Below, piece by piece: positions 25,162 through 37,867 of a stretch of DNA of 64,000 nucleotides. The notes beneath the pieces were generated by a model. It saw only the letters and a list, made by a program, of their open reading frames with translations. It had not been told where the DNA came from and did no database searches. The stretch is from Gigantopelta aegis (taxonomy: Eukaryota > Mollusca > Gastropoda > Neomphalida > Peltospiridae). The position numbers were made by a program, and so were the translations under genes. The stretch is from positions 25,307 to 89,306 of the forward strand of contig NW_024533095.1 of NCBI RefSeq assembly GCF_016097555.1, in the 5' to 3' direction. How positions within the stretch are numbered: position 1 is the stretch's first letter; each line of letters opens with the position of its first letter.

Positions 25162-26076
25162 ATGGAGTTGAAAGTCAAAAAAGTTACCTAAGAATTGTTA
25201 CACGATATTTTATATTGGATCGTTCGCAGAGATTAACATGGCTACCAGGTAAAATGGATGATGAATTGTTTTGGATTGCTGACCTGAAGGGGCAGGAGTA
25301 TATGTAGGTGAATTAAATGGTAAAATCATCACTGGTGTAGCTATGTTACAAACAAAATGATACTTATGGTTGGGTGGGATTTTTACTTCTGTGAAGAGGA
25401 GCATCGTGGCAAAGGTTTTGCCTTCAAAACATGGAAGACAGCACGAGCAGCTATTGATCCTAAAATAAATCTTGGTCTTGATGCTGTTGTGTCAGTATCT
25501 CCTTTTTACATGAGAGAAGGATTCAAAAGAGCTTGGAAAAGTAGCAAATTATGCCTTTTTGTGACATTTATTCTTCAAGGTTACAACAAAACATGATGCC
25601 CCCTGGTGATGACATTATTATTAAATCAGCTACTGAAATTGACTTTTCTAAGCTGAAGCTGTATGTTGAAGATGTGATCGGTTTCACATTTGCTCGAGCA
25701 GGAGTTTTAGAAAAGTGGATTACCTTGCCTACACATACAACATTAGTAGCTGTTAATGATAATAGAGATATAGTGGTTTTGCTGCAATCAGAGAAACTAT
25801 CAATGTCAGGGAAGATGGATATCGCTTAGCTCCAGTGTTAGCTGATAATGGAAACATTGCACGTTTTTTGGTTACTAAAAACTAGCCAATAGGAGTTGAG
25901 TCAATACAAAAATTTGTATTCAAGTTCCTTATGAAAATAAATTTTGAAGCCAAAAGAATAGTAGATGAAGTAAAAGGAAAACATAAAATGATACTATACG
26001 TATGTATACTGGAAGTGAACATTCCAATTAAAAGAAAAAATATTTTGGAATATTTTCAGATCAAATAACTGGATAG
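25162..26076 (+). CDS. GNAT N-acetyltransferase with tandem C-terminal acetyltransferase domain
   Basis: Joined pieces give a protein starting near an ATG at 25164 and ending around 26074-26076. The N-terminal GNAT fold shows WLPGKMDDELFWIADLKG, then GELNGKIITGVAM, then the acetyl-CoA-binding segment EEHRGKGFAFKTW (R/Q-x-x-G-x-G/A type) and NLGLDAVVSVSPFYMREGF. The second half carries ITLPTHTTLVAVNDN, REDGYRLAPVLADNG and, in another frame, RMYTGSEHSN with FGIFSDQITG. This two-part layout matches the YitH-like family of bacteria and invertebrates; the substrate is unknown. No intron is needed. At least six frame changes in 900 bp occur, more than in most genes here, so decay cannot be fully excluded. 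Confidence 0.75.
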
Positions 26077-26653
26077 AAGATGGTGACAGATTAAAGAATA
26101 CACATGGATTAAAAATAATGTTACAATATATGCTGATTTTGATGTGATTCCTATGTAATTGATTACTAATAAGATAATGATATCATGATATTTATAGATA
26201 TATATTCCTCTACCCGTTAGTGAATGCTGAGTAGCGCGATTTTTCAAGAATCAAAGCAATTTATATAAGGGATATTGTGTCAACTATCCATTGTTACAAT
26301 AATTTCACTTTAAATTTGTGTTAAAGTCATACTATTACACAATATAAGGTGTAGTAGGCAGGGGACCCCCCATACTTTCACTCAACCAAGGGATTTTGTC
26401 CTTCCACTACTAGTTGCCTATAATGTACCTCTCTCTTAATAAACTCACAAAATAAGGAACAACTATACACCAGCATTAGTCATGGACCCTCCCTCTGTCC
26501 TACTGATGGTAAGTAAACGTGTAACCTTGCTTCGTACATATAGACCTACTCTTGCAGATCGAAGAGTATAATGTCACATTTGTACATAATGTAACACGTG
26601 GTTTAGCAAATCTGATTGGTTAACTAGAATAACCACGTGGCTACAGTTACACC

Positions 26654-29600
26654 ATGTGGCAAGACCAGAGAGTAAGTAAAATTGTTAATTTTATTTTATA
26701 ACCATCGTCTGACAGAAAAAGAAAAGGATCTCATACTGAAGATGACAATAGTACAGGTATTGGTCCAAAGCCCTCAAAACTTTTGTCATGGAGCGAGTTA
26801 GAGAGTGGGTCGAACTTCTTCATGAATTAATTGTAGACTTACGTCAGACTATGGAACCCTTTACGGCAATCTCATTAAAGGTACTAATGATAGGATTGTA
26901 TTTTTATTCCTCATTTGCATTGATTAGGTGACTAGAAGAAACATACTGAAAGATTTTGTTCACATGGCTGGACCTCTGGATGTCACACATTTTATTATGA
27001 TTATCAAAGACCAAATGAAACATGTTAAACTTAAAAATTTCTAAAACTACCCGCCGAGCGGGCTACAAATTACTTTTCACGTCACACACAAAAAGTAAAA
27101 AAAAAAAAAAAAGGGGGAAGCTCTACGTGATATACTATAATTGAATGCTTTTCTAGTTTTCTCTTGCAACAGAAGTGATTGCAGTTTGCATCTAAACCAC
27201 CTCCCTACATACTAGTATGTTTGTCACTCCGCTAGTGGTTAAAGCATTCTTTGGTGTTGCTATTGTTACTGTGCCTCCCTTTTTAACTAGTTGGTGCTCA
27301 AATCTTTTCTCTAGACAACAAACCAAAAAAATATAATGATGACAATGTTTCAAAAATATGTTTCCTACACTCAATTACGAACAGTAAGCAACTGTGTGAT
27401 GAATCTATATTAATTAAAAGGGTGTGGTTTAATTTTTTAAAGGTAAAAACTGGCTAATATGAAACGATGTGTGTTATGGAATTATAACAAGGGATCTCAA
27501 CAATAGAGGTTCAGACATTAGTAAGTTTTAATACATTCATGAATGAATGGATGGATGGATAGATAGAATTATGACAAATAGATATGATAATAGATGGATG
27601 ACAACTGATAAAGTAATATAGATGAATGAGTGATTATCCACTAGGAACTATAAATAATATTATGTTGATGGTCATGTTATATTGTAATAATGCAACCATT
27701 TCTGTTTCCAGTGGTATTAAAGTTGTTCGCTCTGGAGCTGCGTCGGGGAAGTACGAAAAAATTGCTCAGTCAAGAATAACCTAATTTTGAGTAGATATGA
27801 AGACATTAGTGAATATGTATTAGGGTAAATCCCCTATGTCTTATAATGTTTAGAGGGTGTGGCTTTACTGATTTAGTGGTGGTGCATCAGAGAGTGAGGC
27901 AGGGAAGGAAGCTGAAGGTGAAGTGACCTTAGCACAAGATGTTCCAGGTCGTGGTAACATCAAACAACCGCAAAGTGCAGGGTCAAATGATATGAGGGTA
28001 TATTAAGAGTGAACAGACCTATAGTAGATACATTGAGAATATTGTAAACTGTCATAGGTACAAGAGAACCTTAATATGAAACTAGAACAAGTATTAGTAT
28101 AATTATATGCACTTTAAAATGTCCTTTATGATGAGAGTGTTTATTGTATTCTTTCATCTACAATTACAGCTTGGTCCTAGACTGACATTACAACTGGTTG
28201 AAAATAGAGGCTGGACGATGTTCAGGAGAAGTACTACATCATGAAAATTTAGTAAGCCATTTTTGTCGAATGTTTGTAGGTTGTATTCATTATGACCTTA
28301 TAGTTCAGAAAAACATCAAAAGAAATGAAACAATTGAGAAAGCTATTTAAGAAAGAAGGCAAGATAAGACTAGTAGTTATAATATCACAGTAGATGTAAT
28401 GACTAGTAGATATAGTAACCAGTAGATATAATAACCCAGTAGATGTAATGGCGCAGTTAGATATAATAACCAGTAGATGTAATGACCAGTAGATATAATG
28501 ACCAGTAGATATAATAACCAGTAGATATATGACCAGTAGATGTAATGACCAGTAGATATAATAACAGTAGATGTAATGACCAGTAGATATAAGACCAGTA
28601 GATATAATAACCAGTAGATATAATGACCAGTAGATATAATAACAGTAGATGTAATGGCCAGTAGATATAATAACCAGTAGATGTAATGACCAGTAGATAT
28701 AATGACCAGTAGATATATAACCAGTAGATATAATGACCAGTAGGATATAATAACCAGTAGATGTAATGGCCAGTAGATATAATAACCAGTAGATATAATA
28801 AACAGTAGATGTAATGGCCAGTAGAGATATAATAACCAGTAGATATAATAACCAGTAATGTAATGGCCAGTAGATATAATAACCAGTAGATATAATAACC
28901 AGTAGATGTAATGGGCCAGTAGATATAATAACCAGTAGATGTAATGGCCAGTAGATATACTAACCAGTAGATGTAATGACCAGTAGATATAATAACCAGT
29001 AGATGTAATGACCAGTAGATATAATAACCAGTAGATGTAATAACCAGTAGGTTAATAACCATAGTTCATAAATATCAAAATTATATATATGTTTTTTTTA
29101 ATAGAACATTAAAAACTTGTTAGGGAAACGTGAACAGGAAGAAAATGTGAAAAGAAAAGAAAAAAGAAAAGGAAAGAAAAGGTTAGTTATGGATAATGTT
29201 GATAGACTGTTCACACTGCCGTATGTTATAGGAAGGAAGAACATATATACGTCAAGGGAAAACACCATTAGTAGAGGAGGAGAGAGGTAGTGATAGTGAT
29301 GATGATGCTGAATATTATCGAACAAGAAGTGGGTGTGGCACCTGATCCAGGTATATGGTACTGTTATAGTAGTTTCCAAATGGGCTTGGAATTATCTTTA
29401 GTATAGTAATATAAAGATTGTATAATGTAAATATTAATGTAATTAAAACAGATGTAAGGTCTACTTAGAATCCTCCATGAAAGGTTCAGCTGTAAAAAGA
29501 CATTTACATACTTTTTCTTGTAGAACTGTCCACTGACATAAAGACCAAGACAGTCTTTGGTGAGTGGACAGAAGAGGAAAAAAACGAACTGCACCAGATT

Positions 29601-29749
29601 CTCCTAAAGTCCAGAGGACACCTTTGAAAAGGACAAATTGGTTACCATGGAAACAAAAGGTTAAAACCAAGAAGTTTCAATCTTCAAAAAGAGATTCAAA
29701 AGACGGTACTAAGCAGTTGAAAAGATCTATACAGGAACAGTATTCGTAA
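26654..29749 (+). CDS. PPAN: Peter Pan/SSF1 homologue, 60S ribosome biogenesis Brix-domain protein
   Basis: Multi-exon gene. After a short basic N-terminus the Brix domain begins with a FVMERG-type strand and LHELIVDLRQTMEP (26800-26875), then RRNILKDFVHMAGPLDVTHF (26935-27000) and ITFHV. It continues with TMFQ near 27340 and a CVLWNYNKG segment near 27480. SGIKVVRSGAASGKYEKIAQ (27715-27770) precedes SRYEDISEYVLG and an acidic GRGNIKQPQSAGSNDMR segment, then LGPRLTLQLVE (28170-28200). The tail is strongly basic (KRKEKRKGKKRKEE, 29140-29240) and ends at 29749. PPAN acts in the nucleolus in maturation of 27S pre-rRNA. The intron at 28.39-29.09 kb is filled by a minisatellite. Several one-base breaks occur, and the exact first exon is uncertain. 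Confidence 0.9.
28388..29062 (+). repeat. PPAN: Minisatellite of 17-18 bp in a PPAN intron
   Basis: About 36 copies of ATAATAACCAGTAGATGT and close variants (TAATGACCAGTAGATA), often alternating GTAAT and ATAAT forms to give a 35-bp double unit. The array ends about 40 bp before the acceptor of the basic-tail exon. A 200-codon open frame on the minus strand across it is a repeat artefact. Confidence 0.95.
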
Positions 29750-30956
29750 AAAGCAAAAAGAAAATAAATAAGAGGAAACTTAATTTTAATATCATTCAAA
29801 ATTAATAATTAGTTGATATTATCATTAGTTACCAAATAATTGCGACAAGATGTAATAAATCAAAATAGAATTAAAATGTGACTGAAAGATCATGTAATCA
29901 GTCATAGTGATACCTATCAAATGGACGTCTGAAGAAAGTACAGTTATAATATCCAATACATTAATAGCCTAATTTAAGGACACATCTCTAATTGGTAGGG
30001 TCCGGAGAATTGATTATTGTATTTTGTGCAAATTCTATCTACAGCTTAAAATTATGGCATTGTCTAGAGTCCCAGCAATTGAATATCATACTGTAATGTG
30101 AAATTAATACATTTTTAGGTTACAATGTGTATAGTTTATGGTTTAGTCTGTTGTGCATGAGTTTGACCACTGGGACATGTCAACTAAAACTAAAATAATC
30201 ACCCATAGGCAATAAATATATTATTTTTACTAAGCAAGTCTATGCATTTGAAATATCCATTAAGCCTTTTCCACAGATCATCTCCTCAAATTAAAATAAA
30301 CTAGTAACTCCACAAATTCATGAAATGAAGGCATTCCATATTAGTTATTGGTCTAGACCTAGATATATAGGGATACAAGCCAAGTGCTCTATAAACATTA
30401 ATAGTAAAACATCATTTACATCAATTTTGCATGTACATATGATCAAAGTTCATTTACAGCTATCTGATAATTGTAAGTTTAATACTATTACTTGAACTCA
30501 CAAAAATAGACACTAAGAGGAGCTATATGTAGCTCAACCTTTGCCACCATATATATATAGAGAGATATTATAAAGATTATAATTGGTGATCAAATGCTTA
30601 TCAGAAGGATTGACATACAGTTGTCAGAATGCTCACTGGAAATTCTCAGAAACAATTTATCAAGAAGTGTCTGGCTGGCAAGGAAGTCAAGAAAGAAGTG
30701 TATTGTATATGATACTAAGGTTTATTACACACATGTGTTGAAGACAATTAGGAGTTGATTTGATTTGATTTGATTTGATTCAATAATTCAATCTGGAAAA
30801 AGGAAAAAAAGGGTTGTACATGGTGTTCACCTTCATGGACTTATCTATCTAAAACAAATTACTCTGATTCAATTATTAGAAAAGGAAAGGGAGGTCTTTA
30901 CAAAATAAAGATATGATTATAATAAAATAAATACAAACAAACAAACAAACAAAGAA
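29750..30956. other. Intergenic DNA between PPAN and RABGGTB
   Basis: AT-rich with a short TTTGA pentamer run at 30752-30780 and CAAA repeats near 30935. The two genes converge here, so 3' untranslated sequence of both probably occupies the ends. No gene was seen. Confidence 0.6.
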
Positions 30957-32960
30957 CTAATCAGTCAACAATTTACATTTTAGCCTATCCTGTCTATTAC
31001 ATTTGGGGTAAACAAAAACTGGATTAAACTGGTTTGATTGTTTGTTGCCAAGCAATGACAATCCTGCTAAACCAAATAAAGTATGAAATGGATCCACCTG
31101 TGTAGATTGAAATAATGAGACTGTTAATTAACAGGGGCACATCCAACTTACCGAGTCTCCAGGTCGATCAGCAAATCCAACAGTCGCCTCATCTTGACTG
31201 CAAGAATAAAACCAGTATTGTGTCCTTAAAGAACAAATTAAAAATATACAATCACCATTCATTTCATGAGATGGCATAAATTGTTACTTATCACATCCAT
31301 CAGTCATCGTCCAATCAATATTCAATGATGCTTAAAAAACCCACCATGAGTAACAAACATCAGGTAACTTTCTTGGACGACCTGAACACTACATAGTTAC
31401 AGTTGATATATGAATTATGATTAGTTCTACCAGTTTAAACCTCCTCGAGGAAAGCTGGTGCTTTCACAAAGCCACATCCTAGTGATCTGCATTGATTTCA
31501 ATATAGTCTACCAGTAATAGGCTAAATGCACCAACACAACAACTATACATATGTGTATTAATAACGAGTATCGTATTAACCAAGATATAGAACAGTACGT
31601 AGTACTAATGTTCATATTGAAAAAATGTAAAAAAAATTATTTTTTTTCAAATATTTGACGCTAATTGTACCCTGCCTGCATGAGATTCAGAGCTGGAGGC
31701 AAACACAAATCCACCATCCAAGTTCATACCATGTAAAAATAAAATTAAACAGCTTTGTCAACATCAACAGATCCTACGACGTTCCTGAAGATATGGTTGA
31801 GTGCATTAATATCACATTATACAGTCAACATTGATTCTCATACTACAATGTCAGTATGAGATATAGGTATGAGGACTATGGTATGGACATCAGACTTTTA
31901 GTTATACAATAACTTCCAGTAGTGTGAGATTGCTAGGCACACAAAGGAACAAACTAGTGTCTACTTCACCTATAACATATAGTTATGAGTGGAAACATTA
32001 CAATATATATTACCCCATTTATCACCGTAAATGACCCATTTGGTTGTTGTAGACCAACAACAATTGAACAACAGTCTCTTTATCAATGATGTCTAACTCA
32101 TTGTATAATATAAGAATCTATAATAGAAACCAATAATACACAAGTGGGGTGGAGTGAACTTTAGTTAGGTTATCCATGTAATATGAAATGAAAATAGTCA
32201 TTCTTCATACCACGATCATATATTTTAAAATAATGGACACTAGTCTAGTAAGTTAGATCCTTAGGATTTTTGCTATAGCTCAAGAAAACAAGATCACATG
32301 ATCTAGACCAATCAGATTTAACTGCTCAGGTTCTGGGTATGTGGTTTAGTACATTACACAACATGGAAGTCTTCAAAATTGTTTACAATTTAGTTTATTT
32401 AACAAATGATCACTTATAATATTATAGCACTAAGTATCAATTCATTTGTTAATACTAAACTAGTAGTTGCACTTGTCATATATTACTTACTGTATAGCAC
32501 TTAATGTCTATAGAGATTGCATCATGACATGGAGCTGGACTAAATCCACTGAACGTATGGTACAGGAACGTACAAAAAAAAAAAAAAGGAACATGTCTAA
32601 TACCTCCGTTTTGTTCATACGATGAAGGTTGCGCATGAGGTCCATGGCTGTTAAGCCCCAATCAATATACCACTGATTCTTAAAACTCTGTCATACAATA
32701 ATCCTACCAAATGAGGAACAATAGTTTTAACATATTAATTTAAATATTGGTATTTACATACATAATCATGGCTTTGTCTTTTCAAGGCTTCAATATATGA
32801 AGCATGTTTATCAATAGAAGTGATTTCATGATGGATTATCTGGAAGTTGGACATCTTTCACGGAGTGCCCTGGTTCATAGAAAAAGAGAAAGTAGTTAAG
32901 AAACTTAGAGACACTCACCATTGTTAAGGTAGTTGGTCACGCCCTCAACCCCCAGCGATG
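30957..32960 (-). CDS. RABGGTB: Rab geranylgeranyltransferase beta subunit
   Basis: Around eight small exons on the minus strand. From the N-terminus: [17 protein letters not shown] (32760-32854), [20 protein letters not shown] (32570-32690), [12 protein letters not shown] with QxNGSF (32010-32110), NLDGGF and SESHAGRV (31680-31740), GGLN and [16 protein letters not shown] (31330-31490), [15 protein letters not shown] (31150-31200), and [18 protein letters not shown] (31035-31105). It ends at 30957. The GGF/GGL repeats form the alpha-alpha barrel. The D, C and H of the DVCYSWW and DPFHT motifs match zinc ligands of prenyltransferase beta subunits. With an alpha subunit and Rab escort protein it prenylates Rab GTPases. 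Start is likely 32854, though an upstream exon (32870-32960) may add residues. Scattered frame breaks resemble sequence error. Confidence 0.9.
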
Positions 32961-33156
32961 GTTTTCGTCTAAAGAATCAAGAGATTATTAATGGTCAGTT
33001 TTGATTTTACTTGTCTCTGTTGATAGACTTTAATACCTACTCATTCATAGTATGTGTTGTAATTAATCACATTTGATTTTGTACAGAGTAATTATTATTT
33101 GTTCTGTTATCTTGAATCTTGTTACACAGTCTATCCTTTGACTTTCAGTTATCACC

Positions 33157-33310
33157 CCTCTCCCGTCTCCCCACTCTCTCGTTCTCTCGCGCCGCGTCTC
33201 TCTCTCTCTCTCTCTCACTCCTCTCTCTACTCTCGCCTCTCTCTCCCCTCTCTCTCTCCTCTCTCTCTCTCCCTCTCCTTCTCTCTCTCTCTCTATCTCT
33301 CTCTTCAGCA
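33157..33310. repeat. CT-rich low-complexity tract
   Basis: CTCTCTC with irregular C and G interruptions, lying between RABGGTB and the decayed ubiquitin array. Confidence 0.85.
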
Positions 33311-33354
33311 GCTCCAAACATTCATCATCTAAGGAAATTAAGGCAAATCTTTAT

Positions 33355-34845
33355 CAAAACATGTAGTACTTGAAAAAACACATCACTCTGAGGTCGAACC
33401 CTCTGATACCATTAAAAATGATCAAGTCTAAAAACCAAGACACGGAAAGCATACCATCAGGCCAGCAACATTTAGCAAACATGCTGGAAGATAAGTCACA
33501 CACTTTCTGACTACTCATTCAAAATGAATCCGTCTTTCGTCTTCAAATCTAAAACTGGTATGCTCTCATCTATGGGCTAAGACACTTACCTTACAGAAGA
33601 TTCCCCTTGTGGTTCAGCCTTCTGACATGTTGAAAAACATCAAGACTAAAATTCATTGCAAGCGAAGGAATCTTCCAGACCAACAATGTCTAATCTTTAC
33701 TGGTAAGCAACTAGAAGATGGATGCACATGTTCTGACCTACAACATCCAAAGGAGTCTAACCTCCATCTTGTACTTTGTCTGGAGGGGAGGAATGCAAAT
33801 CTTCGTGAAGACACTTACTGGAAAGACCATCACCCTTGAAGATCGAATCTTATGACACTATAGAAATATCAAGATTAAAATCCAAGACAAGGAAAGGCAT
33901 TCCACCAGACCGCAATGTCTAATCTTTGCTGGCCAGCAGCTGGAGATGGATGCACACTTTCTGACTGCTATATTCAGAATGAAATCTACCCTTCATCTTG
34001 TTCTTCATCTGAGGGGAAATGCAAATCTTGTGAAGACAACCTACTGGAAAGACCATCACCCTTGAGGTCGAACCTTCTGAACACCATTGAAACGTCAAGG
34101 CTAAAATCCAGACAAAGAAGAAGGCATCCACCAGACCAGCAACGTCTAATCTTTGCTGGCAAGCCGGCTGAAAGATGGATGCACACTTCTGGCTACGGTA
34201 TTCGAAATGATCTTCTCTCCTCCAATCTTGTTCTTGTCTGAGGAGGAGAAATGGAAATCTTTGTGAAGACACTTACTGGAAGCCTGTCACCCTTAACGTT
34301 GAACCCTCTGACACTATTGAAAATGTCAAGGGAAAATGAAGACAAGAAGATATTGTATCACACCCACAATGTCTAGTCTTTGCTGGCAAACAGCTGGAGA
34401 TGGCCGCACACTCTCTTCCCTGACTACCAACATTCAACATAATCCACCCTTTTTCTTAATCTTGCTTGGAAAACTCGTATATGGTAATTTTTTTAAAATA
34501 TTCACTGAAAAGAGAACCTCAATTGAGATCAAACCCTCTGACTCTATCATAAATGTCAAAGCTAAAATTGAAGCCAAAAAAATATTCTAACAGACCCAAT
34601 GTCTGTTTGTTTGCTGGAAGGCAGCTGGAAGATGGCCCACACACTTTCTGACTACAACATCCAGAATGAGTCTACCATTTTTCTTATAAATGAAAATCTT
34701 TGTTGAGACATTTACTGGAAAAACCATCACCTGGTGTTAAGCATTTACTACAATTGAGACCATCAAGACCCATTATCCAAGATAAGGAAGGTATTCCTTC
34801 AGACTATCAATATCTGATATTCCAAAACGAATCACTCAAAAATGA
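33355..34845 (+). pseudogene. Decayed polyubiquitin array, about seven diverged units
   Basis: Consecutive ubiquitin-like units of roughly 220 bp begin near 33355, 33580, 33797, 34018, 34250, 34478 and 34690; the last is truncated. Unit 2 keeps an open frame (33609-33839) with [17 protein letters not shown] and [14 protein letters not shown], so Arg42 and the LRGG tail are changed. Other units keep KTLTGK-, EPSDTIEN- and QQRLIFAGK-like stretches in shifting frames. Divergence between units is much higher than in the polyubiquitin gene at 46.1 kb and includes many substitutions, so this is real decay and not only sequence error. It likely arose by duplication from a polyubiquitin gene. A surviving ubiquitin-like product from part of it is possible but unsupported. 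Confidence 0.8.
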
Positions 34846-35249
34846 TTACCCTCTTTAGAACATACAACCTCAAAAGGAAATGAAACAATCCTTCTGACTG
34901 TTAACTAACGTGGTAAGACACTGTAGTAATGCTGCCAATGTTTAATTACACTAGCTCATATAAATACCCTCAATCATATTAATTCTTTATTAAAATTCTC
35001 TGTTGACTCTAGAATTTTTTATTTCGAAGCCTCTTTCTAATGAAAAAAGTGACTATAAATAAACCCAATAGTTATTGCATGTTGAGGCATGCCCATTGAG
35101 TATATTTCCTAATTATTATGTGACCAGTATATAGACCTAGCATACATTTTATCAAGTTGCCCATACAATGTATATTACCTTTATTACTGTGATCAATACA
35201 TGTAATAATGATTTATATCAATTTTTTTCACCACAGTTTTAAATACAGT

Positions 35250-36690
35250 TCATGAGTGGAATATGTGACAGTGTTGATGAAGAGCAGGGTCTTTGAAGAA
35301 GCTAGAGTATGATCAAGTTTGTTATTCCACCAATCATCCTGTACACAGAAATGTCAAAGTATTTGACACTGAAGTCCAAGTTGTTAAACCAATGATCATG
35401 ATGCTGAGTTTTCCTTCCTAATGTTGAGTCTGTCAGTTGTTTCTATAGTTTTTCGAACATCAACAAAATTCTCTAAACCTGTTGAACTTCATCTCCAACA
35501 CACTGTTTGAGTTGACATCACAAGATGACAGTAAAAGGCTTGCATTTAAAATTACTAGTGATAAGGACCTCTACCTTATCGATTTGAGGTATCTGATGTA
35601 GAGCCACATTTCAATGTTCACAACAACTCATGAGCTATACTAGTATCTGAATCTGGACGTTATATCTGGAATTGTTTTGTGGTAAATCAGTAGATGCTCC
35701 ATTACAGTGTACATTGTATGTTATGAAATCTACCTACAGAAGATAATGGAATGTTGCTGGCAACTTAAGTTAGTAATAACACCAAATTTAGGACCATTTA
35801 TTGAAGTGAGTTTTGATTATGATATTTTTAATCTTTACCTCTTGAAAAAGCAATGTCAACTCAGAGAAATGAGTTATCTTACTAAAGTTTTCTTTCTTAC
35901 TAGAGAACATGCTGTAGAACAAATCAAATTCATTGATTGCAATGTGCACTGGTACATTTGTCACTTTTTTTCACATATACTATGATAAAGCAATACAAAA
36001 TTGGTGAAATAATCCTATACCACACAGCACTAGTCAATAACAATTTTAGGACACCTAGTATACTCTATCAGCTAAATGAATATTAGGTTTCACTGATTGA
36101 ACAATAGTCTAGGTCTTTGAACAGTACCAAAGGTTTGTCAAGTCTCTAGTCTTCAACATAGACAAAGTCTAAGACTTTTGTAGCAACAAAAATACAATAA
36201 AATAATCTTAAGACTATTTCTTTTCACAATTATAATCTTATTTTTATTATAATATATAGAGTGTGAAAGTAGACACAGTTTTAAAGGATGGACCAGAAGA
36301 GTCCTATGTCATTACCCTTTAATGCAGACATTAATATAGTGACACTGGTAGAGAGCAATGATTTACTATGATATCAAATCTATCAAAACACCAAATCAAG
36401 TAGGCATACTCTGTTTGTGATACTATTATACATATTCTATAGATCTCTAAAGAACAAGTTGATCAAAATTAAGCTGACTCAGCATTATTGTATTTACATT
36501 ATGATATAAAACTAAAGGAAGGTCAGGTGCTCACTGATTTAGTGCTTAGTTTGATAGGAACTAAAGATGGAGAGAGTGTGACAATACTCATTATGAGTTG
36601 CTTGAGAAACAGGTATGACATTAATCATAAAATTATAGATAGTGGCTATTTGTATAGTATAGGAAGGCATACTTCAATGAGAAATTAATA
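35250..36690 (+). CDS. Possible ZU5-like domain gene
   Basis: Discontinuous coding-like pieces. LEYDQVCYSTNHPV with VKVFDTEVQVVKPMIMMLSF (35305-35425) is followed by KPVELHLQHTV and SQDDSKRLAFKITSDKDL (35475-35575), then FEVSDVEPHFNVHNNS. The pattern of a strand, a KP(I/V)E(L)x(L/M)xH strand and a SKxLxFxxA strand recalls ZU5 domains in sponge death-domain or kinase proteins. VITPNLGPFIEV (35780-35815) and ADSALLYLHYDIKLKEGQVL (36475-36530) may continue the protein. Splice sites and end are unclear, and it could belong with the MATH exons downstream. Identification is by eye only. Confidence 0.35.
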
Positions 36691-36699
36691 CTATATACC

Positions 36700-37867
36700 C
36701 CAGACCCAATACCCTAAACATTAGAACCTAAATGTATTCATTTGCATTAGAGTATGCCACTTCTTGTGCCGTGCAAATACAACTACATAATTTATATTAT
36801 AATGGTCTAGATCCAGCTGTTAGTTCATCCATGCTGAGTCAGCTAGATTAGAAGTAAAAAGTGAAATGTTAGGTAAGAAGGTCAACATAATACATTGGAT
36901 TACATGTATGTAATTTCATTGCTATCATGTTGATCATTATGGTATATAGCCAGTGGCACTACTCAGTCAGAATTTTTTATTGCCATACACATACTCCTGC
37001 TAATATAAAAATAAATATTATTTTCTTTTACTTAGATAAAGAGCCAAAAAGAAACATCTCATGTCTCTCCCCTTCATTCTATTAAGTATCAATGAATATC
37101 ATTGGTGAACAACTCAATGTACAATATGGCCAAATAAAGTCTGCAGAACACAATGTTTACATATAATGATACTATGAAGCTCTCAGAGGTATTACAAGTA
37201 TGGATAGATAAGAGATCATATCCAGTGTCTTGGAGGGTCATTCTTATTACCATTGAGGAACTCCTGTTGGTAATATTAAAGTTGGGATAAGATAAGACAG
37301 TTCCTAAATCGACCTGACATATACTATCAATATTGGTGTGATCAACAATCAAGTTAGTTATAATATTAACACTCTATAATCATTATTACTTTTGTTTAGT
37401 GTTTCAACAATTTTCCTACATTTTGCTGCTCCGCCCCCAATTAAAACCAAATGTAAGTCTACATTTCAAGGCAGGACAAAATCTATGGAACTATTGTCAA
37501 TAATTTCATAAATTGCACTTATTGTTAGTAATAATAACTAGAATGAACAATTTGCAGTATTAATGTATACCAGGTAGTTTTGGAGGGGAGAAAATATAGC
37601 CAAATTTGGTGAATTGGGTTTTGTTTACCAACTTTATCCTCCATATTTTAATTAGGTTCTGGTAGTAGGCAGAAGAAAAGTCATTTGCCATAGACTGCAT
37701 GACCACATGTGGGACACGTAATCTATACTATCTATGCATTCACCAAATATAGTTTTACAAAAATTATCTACCTTATGGTAATTAAGTACATAATAGTTTC
37801 CCTTATTCAGTATATATGAAATCTATTTTTTAAAAGTACACATTAACACATTGATTTGTTTTTATAG
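36700..37867. other. AT-rich intergenic or intronic DNA
   Basis: No recognised exon. If the ZU5-like and MATH pieces belong to one gene, this is an intron. Confidence 0.45.

Noticed and set aside
28457-29062. 201-codon minus-strand open frame
   Set aside because: Pure translation of the PPAN intron minisatellite.
33609-33839. A free-standing functional ubiquitin-like gene
   Set aside because: It is one unit in a decayed array without its own promoter evidence and has a changed C-terminus.
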